NCBI RefSeq assembly: GCF_001424125.1
Contig: NZ_LMQI01000005.1
Location: forward strand, 789,495 to 853,494
Direction of reading: 5' to 3'
Origin: Cellulomonas sp. Leaf395
GTDB lineage: Bacteria > Actinomycetota > Actinomycetes > Actinomycetales > Cellulomonadaceae
Length of the DNA stretch: 64,000 nt
The position numbers were made by a program, and so were the translations under genes. Position 1 is the first letter of the stretch. Each line of letters starts with the position of its first letter. Below, one piece after another: positions 1-10,600 of this stretch. Below the pieces are notes generated by a model, which did not search any database, was not told where the DNA came from, and worked only from the letters and a program-made list of their open reading frames with translations.

Positions 1-1
1 C

Positions 2-355
2 GCGCGGGGTCGCACCGCGCTGGTCGACGACTCTGTCTACGTGGCGGGTCTCGTCGAGCAGGTGCTGTTCACCGGCCCGGGCGAGCGGGTCAACCGCCCG
101 GGCTTCGGCAGCGGGGTCGCCCGCCTGGTGTTCGCGCCGCTCGACGACGCGCTCGCCGAGACGACGCGGGCCCTGGTGCAGGGTGCTCTGCAGCAGTGGC
201 TCGCCGACCTGGTGCGCGTCGAGGACGTGCAGGTCACGGCTGTGGACTCGGCCCTCGAGGTGGTCGTCGTCTACGCCCCGCTGTACGCGTCGCACCCGGA
301 CCAGCGCCGCACGGTCACCGTGACGGGCGGGCCCACCGCCGGGGTGTCGCCGTGA
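2..355 (+). CDS. gp25/GPW-family baseplate subunit, 5' end outside window
   Basis: This is a baseplate wedge subunit of a contractile tail-like particle, related to T4 gp25 and Afp9/Pvc9. The readable 117 codons carry the family core: an RPGFGSG turn, the VFAPLDD strand-helix junction, and closing strands ending VVVYAPLY. The frame is open back to base 2, and the residues before the GTG at 41 (TALVDDSVYVAG) still read as coding, so I take the true start to be upstream of the window. Its stop overlaps the GTG of the next gene, so the two are probably translationally coupled. The family call rests on motif recognition; assignment to an eCIS rather than a phage comes from the neighbours. Confidence 0.85.
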   Translation, partial: ARGRTALVDDSVYVAGLVEQVLFTGPGERVNRPGFGSGVARLVFAPLDDALAETTRALVQGALQQWLADLVRVEDVQVTAVDSALEVVVVYAPLYASHPDQRRTVTVTGGPTAGVSP

Positions 356-2925
356 CGACCGACACGCTCCCGTTCGCGGCCGCGATCGACCTGGAGGCGC
401 GCCGTTCGCTCGTGCGCGGGCGGCCGGGCATCGGGCAACCCGACGGGATCGACGGGATCGACCACGTCGAGGTGCTCTCGAACCACGACGGCACTCCTGG
501 CCAGGTCCCCGGTGCGCCGCAGCAGAGCACGCTGCTGGTGCACCTGCTCAACGGACCGGTCCCGACAGCGTGGACGGCGGACGCGGTGCTCGTCGTCGGT
601 GGTGTGCGTCCGGACCCGGCGCTGAACCCGGTGCACGCCGTGTGGGCGTTCCGGGCGGACGCGATCGTGGGGACGGCGAGCGACCCTGTCGGTGTCCTGC
701 CGGACGGTGTGAGCCCGGCCGACCAGATGCTCGTCGCGCAGGCGCTGCCCGAGCCCGCGGACCCGGACCACGACGACCTGGCCCGTCGCGTGCTCGTCGT
801 GCGCACCTCGTCGTGGGGCGACAGGTCGACGTACACGTTGCGGCTCGCGGGGCCGGGTGGCCTCGGCGCCCCGGACGGGGTGGACCTGCCGCTGTCGACC
901 GCGCCGTTCGCGTTCTCGGTGGACTGCCCGACCGACCTGGACTGCCGTGACGAGTGCGTCCCGCCGGACGGCGAGGTCGACCTCCTGCCCGGCGACTATC
1001 TGGCGCGCGACTACGAGGCGCTGCGCACCCGCCTGCTGGACCGGCTGGCGACGCTGCTGCCGGACTGGACGGACCGCAACCCGGCGGACCCCGCGGTCAT
1101 GCTCGTGGAGCTGTTCTCCGCGGTCGGTGACCGGCTCGCGTACTGGCAGGACGCCGTGGCTGTGGAGGCGTACCTCGGCACGGCGCGGCGCCGGACGTCG
1201 GTGCGCCGCCATGCGCGGCTGCTGGGCTACGCGGTGCACGAGGGCTGCTCGGCGCGCACCCTGCTGGCGTTCACGACGGGCGCCGGCACGCTGACCGTGC
1301 CCGCGAGGACTCCCGTGACGGACCTGCCGGCGCGTGCGGGTCAGGACGTCGCGGTGCCGGTCGACGCGACCGACCTGGGCGGCACGGTGTTCGAGACCGT
1401 CACTGCCGTCGAGATCACCCCGGCGCGCAACGCGTTGCCGCTGTACGCGTGGGGCGACCCGGACCACTGCCTGCCCGCGGGGACGACCGCGGCGTTCGTC
1501 GCGAGCGGCACGGGTCCCGCGGACGACCCCGGGCTTCGCCAGGGCGACGTGCTCGTGCTCGTCGACGCACCCGTCAACGGGGTCGCCCGTGAGGGTGACC
1601 CGGCGCGCCGGTTCCCGGTGCGGCTCGTGGAGGATGCGCACGAGCACGCCGACCCTCTGGACCCGACGGTGCGCGTCTGGGAGCTGCGGTGGCACCCTGC
1701 CGACGCCTTGCCCGCGCCGTTGCAGGTCAGTACGCCTGGCACGGACGACGCCCGGGCTGTGGCGCTCGCGAACGTCGTCGTCGCCGACCATGGCGCGAGC
1801 CTCCTCGACGAGACCCTCGTGCCGCCGACGGTGCCCGCCGACGGTGCGTTCCGTCCGCGCCTGCAGCGCCCGGACCTGACGTACACGGACCCGACCTTCC
1901 CGACGACGGGCGCCGCCGGTGCGCTGCTGCGGCCGGACCCGCGGCGTGCCGGGGCCGCCCTGTCGCTGTACGACGGACAACGCACGTGGCTGCCTCGGCC
2001 GGACCTGCTCGCGAGCGGCCGGCTGGCGACGCACGTCGTCGTCGAGCCCGAGCCGGGCGGGGTCTCCCGGCTGCGGTTCGGCGACGGGCTCACGGGCCGG
2101 GAGCCGTCCGTCGGGTCGACGCAGCTCGCGTCCTACCGGATCGGTACAGGCACCCTCGGCGGCGTCGCCCCGGACCGGCTGATCCGTCTGCTGCCCCGCG
2201 CGGACCGCCTCGCCCCACCCGCGGGGGTCGAGGTCTGGAACCCGCTGCCCGCGACGGGCGGCACGGACCCGGAACGCCTCGAACAGGTACGTCAGCTCGC
2301 CCCCGCGGCGCTGCGCACCCGGCTGCGCGCCGTGACCTCCCCGGACTACGCGACGGTCGCCGAGCAGCACCCGGGCGTGCAGCGCGCCGTCGCACGGCGA
2401 CGGTGGACGGGGTCGTGGTACGCGCAGGAGGTCACCGTCGACCCGGTCGCGTCGCACGCGGGTGACGAGGCGCTGGACGACGAGCTGGTCGCGTCGCTCG
2501 AGGTGCGCCGCATGGCGGGCATCGACGTCGAGCTGGAGCGTCCCGTCGTGGTGCCGCTCACGATCGCGCTGTTCGCGTGCGTGCGTCCCGAGCACGACAC
2601 GGCCGACGTCGAGGCGGCCCTGCGCGACGTCCTCGGCTCGGGGACGCGCCGCGACGGGCAGCGCGCGTTCTTCCACCCCGACCGCTTCACGTTCGGCGAC
2701 CCCCTGCGGCTGTCCGACGTGGTGGGCGAGGCCATGACGGTCGACGGCGTCGCGTGGGTCGAGGTCACGCGGTTCGCGCGGGCCGACGCCAGCGACGCGC
2801 AGGCGGCGGCGAGCCTCGTCGCGGGCGAGCTGGTGATGTCGCCGCGCGAGCTGCTGCGGTGCGACTCGGACCCGAACGACCCGGAAGCCGGTCGGGTGGA
2901 CGTGAGGCTGGGAGGCGGGACATGA
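352..2925 (+). CDS. Putative baseplate assembly protein (J-like), first copy
   Basis: This 857-residue protein belongs to the large baseplate assembly family that links gp25-type wedges to tail fibres in eCIS and some phages (Afp11/Pvc11-like). The conserved block at about residues 210-310 includes YLARDYEALRTRLLDRL, DRNPADPAVMLVELF and a run of arginines ahead of LLGYAVHEG. A second block near residue 573 has LRFGDGLTGREPS, typical of the J-like beta domain, and the C-terminal part has RAVTSPDYATVAEQHPGV. I chose the GTG at 352, which overlaps the gp25 stop. The reading frame is open further upstream, but that part is arginine-rich shadow of the gp25 gene. It is coupled to its downstream paralogue by an ATGA overlap. 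Confidence 0.85.
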   Translation: MTTDTLPFAAAIDLEARRSLVRGRPGIGQPDGIDGIDHVEVLSNHDGTPGQVPGAPQQSTLLVHLLNGPVPTAWTADAVLVVGGVRPDPALNPVHAVWAFRADAIVGTASDPVGVLPDGVSPADQMLVAQALPEPADPDHDDLARRVLVVRTSSWGDRSTYTLRLAGPGGLGAPDGVDLPLSTAPFAFSVDCPTDLDCRDECVPPDGEVDLLPGDYLARDYEALRTRLLDRLATLLPDWTDRNPADPAVMLVELFSAVGDRLAYWQDAVAVEAYLGTARRRTSVRRHARLLGYAVHEGCSARTLLAFTTGAGTLTVPARTPVTDLPARAGQDVAVPVDATDLGGTVFETVTAVEITPARNALPLYAWGDPDHCLPAGTTAAFVASGTGPADDPGLRQGDVLVLVDAPVNGVAREGDPARRFPVRLVEDAHEHADPLDPTVRVWELRWHPADALPAPLQVSTPGTDDARAVALANVVVADHGASLLDETLVPPTVPADGAFRPRLQRPDLTYTDPTFPTTGAAGALLRPDPRRAGAALSLYDGQRTWLPRPDLLASGRLATHVVVEPEPGGVSRLRFGDGLTGREPSVGSTQLASYRIGTGTLGGVAPDRLIRLLPRADRLAPPAGVEVWNPLPATGGTDPERLEQVRQLAPAALRTRLRAVTSPDYATVAEQHPGVQRAVARRRWTGSWYAQEVTVDPVASHAGDEALDDELVASLEVRRMAGIDVELERPVVVPLTIALFACVRPEHDTADVEAALRDVLGSGTRRDGQRAFFHPDRFTFGDPLRLSDVVGEAMTVDGVAWVEVTRFARADASDAQAAASLVAGELVMSPRELLRCDSDPNDPEAGRVDVRLGGGT

Positions 2926-5453
2926 CGACCCGGACGGGCTGCGGCTGCGGTGGGGCGTGCGGCGGGGCGTGCGTGGGCCGCGGGCCGACCGCGCCCGAGG
3001 GGAACCTGCCCGGTCAGCGTGCGCTGCGGTGGCGGGTGGCACCGCACGGGACGGCGCTCGCCCGGATGCGCGAGCACCTTGCTGAGCCCGCGCAGGATCT
3101 CGCGGTGCGCTCCCTGGCGACACAGCCGCCCGCCGACCCGACCGTCGCGCTGCTCGACACGTGGGCGGTCGTCACGGACGTCGTGTCGTTCTACACGGAG
3201 CGGATCGCGCAGGAAGGGTTCCTGCGGACCGCGACCGAGACGTCGAGCGTGCGCCAGCTCGCGCGCACGCTGGGCTACGAGCTGCGGCCCGGCGCCGCGG
3301 CGCGCGTCGAGCTGGCGTTCGCGGTGGAGTCCGCACCGACCGCCCCGCTGACCGTGGACGTCCCCGCCGGCACCCCCGTGCAGTCGGTCCCCGCGCCCGG
3401 CAAGCTTCCGCAGACGTTCGAGACGACCGGTGACCTCGTCGCCCGCGTCGCGTGGAACGCCGTCCCCGCGCTCGACCGGGTCCGCCAGTCGTTCCCCGCC
3501 GGGACCGACACCGTGTGGCTCGATTCCACCGCGCCGATGGTGTTGGTCGACGACCGCGTTCTCCTCGTCGGGGCGGCCGACGTCGCCCCGCCGCGCCGGG
3601 AGCGTCCCCGTCGTGGCACCGACGGCGAGCAGTGGGCGCTGCGTCGCGTGACCGCGGTCGAGGTGGACCCGCCCTGGGCGGTGGGCTGGACGCGGGTGAC
3701 GCTCCACGCGCCAGTGACCTTCGGGGAGGGGCGCACAGTGGGCGACGTGCGGGTGCTGCGCCTGACCCGGCGGCTCAACCTGTTCGGCCACAACGCCCCC
3801 CGCACCGAGCTGCTCCAGGACGAGGACAAGCGCATCGCGTTCGTGACGACCGGCACCGACCCTGAGGAGCGGTGGCCGGGCTGGGCGCTGAGCGAGCTCG
3901 AGATCGACGGCGACGTGCCGGACCTCGTCCCCGGCTCGTGGCTCGCGCTCGAGAGCGGCGACCAGGTCGAGGCGTTCGAGGTCACCGGCGTGTCCCCGGG
4001 CGGTGCACGCCGGTTCGCGCTCGCGGGCAGGACGACGCGCGTCGACGTCGACGACGACGACGGCAGGCGGGTTGCGACCTTCGACCGCGAGAGCACGCTC
4101 GTGCACGCCGTGAGCGAGGAGCTGCCCACGGTGTGGATGCCCGCACCGGGCGCGGCGGGCGCGCCCGCGACGACGCTCGACGTGCTCACGACCGACCCCC
4201 CGCTCGAGGTGGACCTCCGCGTCCTCGTCGTCGGTGTGACCCCCGACGACGAGGAGGTCGTCGAGGCCGCGACGGTGATCGCCGTCGAGCAGCGCTCCGG
4301 CGACGACGTGCCCGCGACCGGCGCGCAACGCCTCACCCTCGAGCCGGTCCTCCAGCACGCGTACCGCGCCGGCTCGGTCGTCGTGCACGCGAACGTCGCC
4401 GACGCCACGCACGGGGAGACGACCGAGCAGGTGCTCGGCAGCGGCGACGGCGCCGTCCCGTTCCCTCGCTTCACGCTGCGCAAGGCTCCGCTGACCTACG
4501 TGTCCACGACGACGAACGCCGCGGGTGTCGAGGCCGAGCTCGAGGTGCGGGTCGAGGACGTCGCCTGGGCGCCGGTCGAGACGCTCCTGGACGCGGGGCC
4601 GACCGACCAGGTGTACGTCGTGCGGCAGGCCGAGGACGGCGTCTCGACGGTCGTGTTCGGCGACGGCCTGCACGGCTCCCGGCTGCCGTCGGGAGCGGAG
4701 AACGTGCGCGCGACGTACCGCGCGGGCATCGGCGCGGACGGCGTCGCGGACGCGGGTGCCGTGATGCTGCCCGTGCGGCGGCCGCGCGGCATCGCGACAG
4801 TCACGAACCCCGCACCGACGCACGACTGGGCACCGCCGGAGGACCTGGACGGCGCGCGCACCAACGCTCCGCAGCGGATCCGCACGCTCGACCGCGCGGT
4901 GTCCGTGGCGGACTACGCGGACTTCGCCCGCGGCTACGCGCGGGTCGGCCGCGCGTGCGCGCACCTCGTGTGGGACGGGCGCACGCGCACGATCGTGGTG
5001 TCCGTGCTGGGCGTCACAGGCGACCCGGCCACGTCGGACCTGCTGTCCGACCTGCAGGCGACGCTGGACGCCGCCCGCGAGCAGCGTGGGCAACGCGTGG
5101 TGCTGGCAGGTGAGGTCGTGCCCGCGGTGGCGCAGCTGGGGATCCACGTGGACCGCCGCTACGAGGCCGCGCCCGTGCTCGCCGCGGTCGAGGCAGCGCT
5201 GCTCGCCGAGTACGCCGCGATGGATCTGGCGACGTCCCTGGCCGCGTCGTCCGTGCTCGTGACGGCCGCGGCGGTCGAGGGGGTCGAGTCGGTGACGATG
5301 CCCACGCTGTCGGCGCCCGACCTCGCGGACGCGTCCGATGACCTGCTGGTCGCCGCACCGGCCCGCTGGGACCGCCCGTCGCCCGATGCCGACATGCAGC
5401 TCCTGCCCGCGCAGGCCCTGCACGTCACCGCACACGTGGAGGTGCTCGCATGA
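2922..5453 (+). CDS. Putative baseplate assembly protein (J-like), second copy
   Basis: This 843-residue protein is the second large baseplate protein, matching the usual Afp11/Afp12 pairing of eCIS loci. The N terminus is unusual: within the first 20 residues there are five cysteines spaced by glycines (CGCGG, CGGAC), which could bind metal or form disulfides. The family block at residues 90-124 reads FYTERIAQEGFLRTAT then LARTLGYELRPG. The VFGDGLHGSRLPSG motif lies near residue 578, and RTLDRAVSVADYADFARGYA near 650. The ATG at 2922 overlaps the previous stop and follows GGAGGCGG. The exact role of each J-like copy is inferred from family architecture. Confidence 0.85.
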   Translation: MTTRTGCGCGGACGGACVGRGPTAPEGNLPGQRALRWRVAPHGTALARMREHLAEPAQDLAVRSLATQPPADPTVALLDTWAVVTDVVSFYTERIAQEGFLRTATETSSVRQLARTLGYELRPGAAARVELAFAVESAPTAPLTVDVPAGTPVQSVPAPGKLPQTFETTGDLVARVAWNAVPALDRVRQSFPAGTDTVWLDSTAPMVLVDDRVLLVGAADVAPPRRERPRRGTDGEQWALRRVTAVEVDPPWAVGWTRVTLHAPVTFGEGRTVGDVRVLRLTRRLNLFGHNAPRTELLQDEDKRIAFVTTGTDPEERWPGWALSELEIDGDVPDLVPGSWLALESGDQVEAFEVTGVSPGGARRFALAGRTTRVDVDDDDGRRVATFDRESTLVHAVSEELPTVWMPAPGAAGAPATTLDVLTTDPPLEVDLRVLVVGVTPDDEEVVEAATVIAVEQRSGDDVPATGAQRLTLEPVLQHAYRAGSVVVHANVADATHGETTEQVLGSGDGAVPFPRFTLRKAPLTYVSTTTNAAGVEAELEVRVEDVAWAPVETLLDAGPTDQVYVVRQAEDGVSTVVFGDGLHGSRLPSGAENVRATYRAGIGADGVADAGAVMLPVRRPRGIATVTNPAPTHDWAPPEDLDGARTNAPQRIRTLDRAVSVADYADFARGYARVGRACAHLVWDGRTRTIVVSVLGVTGDPATSDLLSDLQATLDAAREQRGQRVVLAGEVVPAVAQLGIHVDRRYEAAPVLAAVEAALLAEYAAMDLATSLAASSVLVTAAAVEGVESVTMPTLSAPDLADASDDLLVAAPARWDRPSPDADMQLLPAQALHVTAHVEVLA

Positions 5454-7696
5454 CCGTCTCCGACCTGCGACGCGACGAGCGCACCGCGTATCTCGAGTCC
5501 CTGCTCCCGGCGCACGTCCTGCAGCGCGACGCCGAGTCCGGCGGGCTGCTGCACGCGCTCCTGAGCGCCGTGGCCACCGAGCTCACGACCGTCGAGGACG
5601 ACCTGCAGTCGCTGTACGACTCGTGGTTCGTCGAGACGGCGCCCGAGTGGGTGCTGCCATACCTCGCGGACCTCGTCGGTCTCGACGGGTTGCCGGGCGA
5701 CCTGGGATCGGGCACCGGAGCGGGGGTCTCGCGGCGCGGTGTCGTGGCCAACACCGTCTCCTACCGGCAGCGCAAGGGCACCGTCGCGGTCATCGAGCAG
5801 GTCGTCCGGGACGTGACCGGCTGGCCGACGAAGGCCGTCGAGACGTACCGCCTGCTGGGCACCACGACGCACGTCAACCACGTCCGGCCGGAGCGGCCCA
5901 CCTGGGCGAGCCTCCGCGACGCCGCGTCCGCCGAGCTCGGCTCGCCCCGGCTCGCGCAGGGCGCGCTCACCCGGTTCGCCCACACCGCCCACGTGCGGCG
6001 CGTCGACCCGGGCCGGCACGGCGGGCGGGGCCGGTACGGCATCGAGAACATCGCGGTGTTCGTCTTCCCTGTGCAGGTGTACGAGGCGGTCGACGTCGCG
6101 GCGCGCGCCCTCGGGGATCCGGAGGACGGCTGGGCGACGCACCCGCTCGGCGTGCGCGAGCCCTGGTTCGCGGTGCCGGCGACGGAGACCACGATCGAGC
6201 ACCTCGCCGACGAGAGCGACCTGCCGGTGCCCCTGCGGCCGCGGCGCCTGCTGGCCCTGCTGCGCGCTGCGCGGGCGCGCGGCGTCGACACGGACCCCCC
6301 GACCCTGCCGGTCGCGGTGCGCATCGACGGAGCCGACCTCCTCGAACCCTGGCGCCTGCGCGTGCGCGGCCTCGAAGAGCTCGCGACCGACGATGCAGGG
6401 ACCCCTGACGACCCGTCCGACGACCCGCCGCTCGGCTGGCAGGTCACGGTGGACCCGGTGTGCGGGCGGGTGCGCACCTACCTCGACGGCGTCGCGACCA
6501 ACCCGGGTTCGGTGCTCGTGCGCTACGCGTACGGCGCGGTCGCGGACGTCGGCGCCGGCACGTACGACCGCAGCCCCGGGCATGCCGAGGCCCTCGCGGC
6601 CGACCCGTTCACGGGCGACACCGACGAGGGCGGCGACCGGATCGAGTCGCAGGTCCTGGTCCGCACGGGACCACCCGCCGGCGGGCTCCGGACCACCGTC
6701 GTCGACGGGCTCACCGACATCGCGGCGCGGTGGGCGGCGACCGACCCGGACCTCACCGGCGGCACGCAGGTGCTGTCCGTCGCGGACAGCGAGACGTACA
6801 CGGGGACGCTGGACGTCGACGTGCCCGCCGAGTCGCGGCTCGTGCTCGTGGCGGCGACGTGGCGCGGGCGACTGCTGCTGAACGGCGACGTCGAGGCACC
6901 GGTGCCAGGCGTGTACTCCCCTGACGGCCTGCGCCCGCGCATCCTCGGCGACGTCGTCGTCACTGGCGCGGCGGGGTCCGCCGTGCTCCTCGACGGGCTC
7001 GTCGTCGACGGTGACGTGGTCGTGCAGGCCGGCGACCTGCGGTCGCTGACGCTGAGCCAGTGCACCGTCGCGGGACGCGTCGTCGTCGAGGGCACGGTCG
7101 ACGACGGCAACCGCGAGCTCGCGGTGGCGGTGCGGCGCAGCCTCGTCGGCGGTATCGACCTGGTCGGCACCGTGCCGACGCTGTCCGTGGTCGACTCCGT
7201 CGTCGACCCGGCGCTGACGGACGCGCTCGCCGACCCCGCACCGCAGGGACCGGCGATCACGGCGACGGGCACGCACGTGACCGTCGACGGGTCGACGCTG
7301 TCCGGCACGCTCGACGCGCGGATCCTCGACGTGACGTCAAGCCTGTGCACCGACGTCGTCAGCGTCGTCGACCGGCAGCGCGGCTGCGCACGGTTCAGCT
7401 ACCTGGCCCCCGGCTCGCGCACAGCGCGCCGGTTCCGGTGCGTGCCGCACCCCGACGCCGCCGGCGCCGACTGGCCCTCGTTCCTCGCCGGCGGGCCAGG
7501 TGCCACGAGCCTCGGCTCGCCCTTCTACCCAGCGCTGTCCCCCGCCGCGCCTCCGTCGGTACGCCGCGGCGGCGAGGACGGCGCCGAGATGGGCGTCCAC
7601 CACCACCTGCGCCGCCCCCTGAGGGCGGACGCAGCACGTCGTCTCGTCGAGCCCTACGTGCCGGCGGGGATGCAGATCGGACTGTTCGGGAGCTGA
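5450..7696 (+). CDS. Phage tail protein I-like baseplate/fibre attachment protein
   Basis: This 748-residue protein starts with a gpI-like tail domain (residues 1-120: YLESLLPAHVLQRDAESG, LYDSWFVETAPEWVLPYLA, LVGLDGLPG), the family that joins the baseplate to fibres. Family members are often near 200-300 residues, so this one is long. The extension at about residues 480-600 consists of short valine-rich strands with repeated VVVDGDVVV, GRVVVEGTV and VDSVVDP turns, resembling a right-handed beta-helix. That could be a fibre or receptor-facing module, which is inference. The ATG overlaps the previous stop. The C terminus (LVEPYVPAGMQIGLFGS) is a conserved-looking tail. Confidence 0.8.
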   Translation: MTVSDLRRDERTAYLESLLPAHVLQRDAESGGLLHALLSAVATELTTVEDDLQSLYDSWFVETAPEWVLPYLADLVGLDGLPGDLGSGTGAGVSRRGVVANTVSYRQRKGTVAVIEQVVRDVTGWPTKAVETYRLLGTTTHVNHVRPERPTWASLRDAASAELGSPRLAQGALTRFAHTAHVRRVDPGRHGGRGRYGIENIAVFVFPVQVYEAVDVAARALGDPEDGWATHPLGVREPWFAVPATETTIEHLADESDLPVPLRPRRLLALLRAARARGVDTDPPTLPVAVRIDGADLLEPWRLRVRGLEELATDDAGTPDDPSDDPPLGWQVTVDPVCGRVRTYLDGVATNPGSVLVRYAYGAVADVGAGTYDRSPGHAEALAADPFTGDTDEGGDRIESQVLVRTGPPAGGLRTTVVDGLTDIAARWAATDPDLTGGTQVLSVADSETYTGTLDVDVPAESRLVLVAATWRGRLLLNGDVEAPVPGVYSPDGLRPRILGDVVVTGAAGSAVLLDGLVVDGDVVVQAGDLRSLTLSQCTVAGRVVVEGTVDDGNRELAVAVRRSLVGGIDLVGTVPTLSVVDSVVDPALTDALADPAPQGPAITATGTHVTVDGSTLSGTLDARILDVTSSLCTDVVSVVDRQRGCARFSYLAPGSRTARRFRCVPHPDAAGADWPSFLAGGPGATSLGSPFYPALSPAAPPSVRRGGEDGAEMGVHHHLRRPLRADAARRLVEPYVPAGMQIGLFGS

Positions 7697-7697
7697 C

Positions 7698-10600
7698 ATG
7701 CACGCTGACCTCACCCGCCGTACCTTCGACCCCGCGCTGGGGTTCCGGTCCGTCGTCATGCAGCAAGGCCGCGTCCTGCTCGACGCCGAGTGGAACGAGC
7801 AGGCCGACATCACCGCCCACCACGACGAGGTGCGCACCGCCGACATCGTCGGGCCGGCGGGAGGCGTCGACCCCGGCGACGGCTCGCCCGGACCCTTCGC
7901 CATCGTGTCGCTGAGCACCGGCGACGTGGCCGACGACGGCGCGGTGCCGTGGGAGGACCTCGGGGTGACGCCCGGTCGCTACTACGTCGACGGCGAGCTG
8001 GTCGAGTCGCCGGAGCCGCCCGGAGCCGCGACGGCGTGGCCGTTGACGGAGCAGCCCTACCTGCCGCAGGTCTCGGACGAGCCCGCCGTCGGCCAGCCGG
8101 GAACGGACGGTCGGTACGCGGTCTTCCTCGACGTGTTCGACCGTCTGGTGACCGCCGACGAGCGGCCCGAGCTGCTCGAGTCGGCGCTAGGCGGGCCCGA
8201 CACCGCGGCGCGTGCACAGACCGTCTGGCAGGTGCGACTCGAGGCGCTGCCTGGCGACGAGGTCTGCTCGCAGGTCGCCGGCGCCCTGCCGCTGCGCGTG
8301 CCGCGGCTCATGGTCGCCGGGGTCGCGGACGCGCAGGCCCAGACCGACCCCTGCTCCATCACCGCGGGCAGCGGCTACGAGCTGCTCGAGAACCAGCTGT
8401 ACCGGGTCGAGGTGCACGACGTCGACGGTCCCGCGCGGTTCGTGTGGTCGCGCGAGAACGGCTCGGTCGTCGCCAAGCTGGTCTCCGTCGAGCCATCGAT
8501 CGTCACCGGCATGGACCACGCGCTCGAGCTGGACCGCGTGGGACGCGACGACGAGCTGTCGATCCTCCCGGGGGATCTCGTCGAGGTCACGAGCGTCGCG
8601 CTGCAGCTGCAGCACCGGCCCGGGTTCCTCGCCCGGGTCGGCTCGACGGTCGACTCCATCGCCGAGAACGTCGTGCACGTCGCGTGGCTCGATACCGCCG
8701 TCACCAGCGTCGGCACGCTCGGCGGGACGCCGGTCGTGCGGCGCTGGGACGGCGGGCCGACACCGCTGAGCGCGGCACCGCAGCTCCTCGAGGGAGGGAT
8801 CAACGTCACGTTCCCGGCCGGTGGCACCCCCGCCGTCGGCGACCACTGGCTCATCCCTGCGCGCACGGTCCGGCTCGCATACGGCGTGACGGCACGCCAG
8901 GGCACCATCGAGTGGCCCGGCCTGCCGGACGCGCCCGTCGCGGTGGCACCGCACGGGCCGAGCACGCACCGCGCGCAGCTCGGCATCCTGGAGCGCGGTG
9001 CGGGCGGCTGGACCCTCGTGGCCGACTGCCGCTCCCTGTTTCCCCCGCTGACCGCGATGACGTCGATCGACCTCGTCGGCGGCGACGGCCAGGAGGCCAT
9101 GCCGGGCGAGGAGCTGCCCGAGCCCGTCCGCGTCGTCGTGCGTCGTGGCGCGATCCCCGTCGCCGACGAGGACGTGCGGTTCACCGCGGCCGGCGGCACG
9201 GTGCGCACGGCCGACGGAAGCGCGGGCAACCCGCTCGTCGTGGCCACCGGCCCCGACGGTGTCGCCGCCGTGCTGTGGACGCTCACCCCCGACGGTGCGA
9301 CCACGCAGACGCTCACGGCCCGGCGACTGACGGACACGCAGGACGTCGACGACGTCGCGGTGGTCGTCACGGGGCGGCTCTCCGTGGCGAGCCAGGTCGC
9401 CTGGGAACCCGTGTGCGACGGGTTCGCGCGGACGCGAACCGTCCAGGACGCCCTCGCGCGGCTCGTCACGACCCCGAGCCTCGCGCTCGTCGGCGGGGAC
9501 GGGCAGGAGGTCGCCACCCGCGGCTCGACCGTGCCGCAGCTGGTGCGCGTCGCGGTCGACTCCCCGTGCGGCCCGGTCGTCCGGGCAACGGTCTCGGCCG
9601 CGGTCGGGCGGGGCGGGCTCGTGCTCGGCGCTCCGGACGGCTCGCCCGTCCCGTCGACGCTCTCGAACACCCCCGGCGCCGACGAACGCGTCGTGACGGA
9701 GACCGACGAGCGGGGCGTCGCCGCGTTCGTGTGGCAGCCCGGGTTCGTCGAGCCCGACACGGGCGGCAACCGGACGAGCGACGTGCTCACGATCGTGCTT
9801 GAGGAGGTGCCGGGCGCCGTCCAGCCCGACGAGGCACACATCCGGGTCACCGCGCAGCTCGACCCGACCGGCCGGCGGACCCCAGGTGTCCATGTCACCG
9901 CCGTGCGGTTCTTCTCCGGCGAGGACCTCGAGAACGACACGGTGTACAGCTACGAGCAGCTCGGGGGGCAGTCCCCCGGGATCGCGGTGCTGCTCGACGG
10001 CCCGGTCCGGCAGGAGAGCGTGCAGAGCAAGCCGGTCGGGCGCGTGCTGCTCGAGCTCCCCTGGCCCGTCTCCCCCGAGGCCGAGATGTGGGTGGCGCCG
10101 CCGGCGTGGGCGCGGCGGACCGTCGAGATCGCCGGGAACCTCAACGCGGACGGCGGGCTGATCATCTGGACGGCGAACCAGCCTCTCGACGACCTGCTCA
10201 GGCGGGTGATCCGGCGGCTGCGCCAGCTCGCGGCGGAGCAGCAGCTCGGCGAGCCGCCGCTTCCGCTGCTCCTGCGGCTGCAGCTCGACGGGTGGGCGAT
10301 CCTCGGCGAGGACGGCAGGTTGCACCTCAACGGGCACGCCGACACGGACGTGTCCGACCGCCGGACGACACTGATCCTGCCCACGACCGACGAGGTCACG
10401 GGAGGACGGTTCGAGACGTGGTTCTGGTTCGACGAGCAGCGCGACGACCGACCTGGTCGCGGCGACGGGTTCACTCCCGGCCCGATCGACTTCGGGCGCC
10501 TCCCGATCGACCCGAGACGCCTGCTGCGGGCGCCCGGCGTCTCCATCCCGCCGGTGGACCCCGTGCCGCGGCTCGTCGTCGACGACCTGCTGGGTCGCAC

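Noticed and set aside
271..3123. Very long open frame on the minus strand across the first baseplate genes
   Set aside because: It is arginine- and valine-rich antisense shadow of the J-like gene with no motifs; high GC leaves both strands open.
2346..5435. Minus-strand 1,029-codon open frame
   Set aside because: It is shadow of the second J-like gene; the composition is low in hydrophobic core residues and no start context exists.
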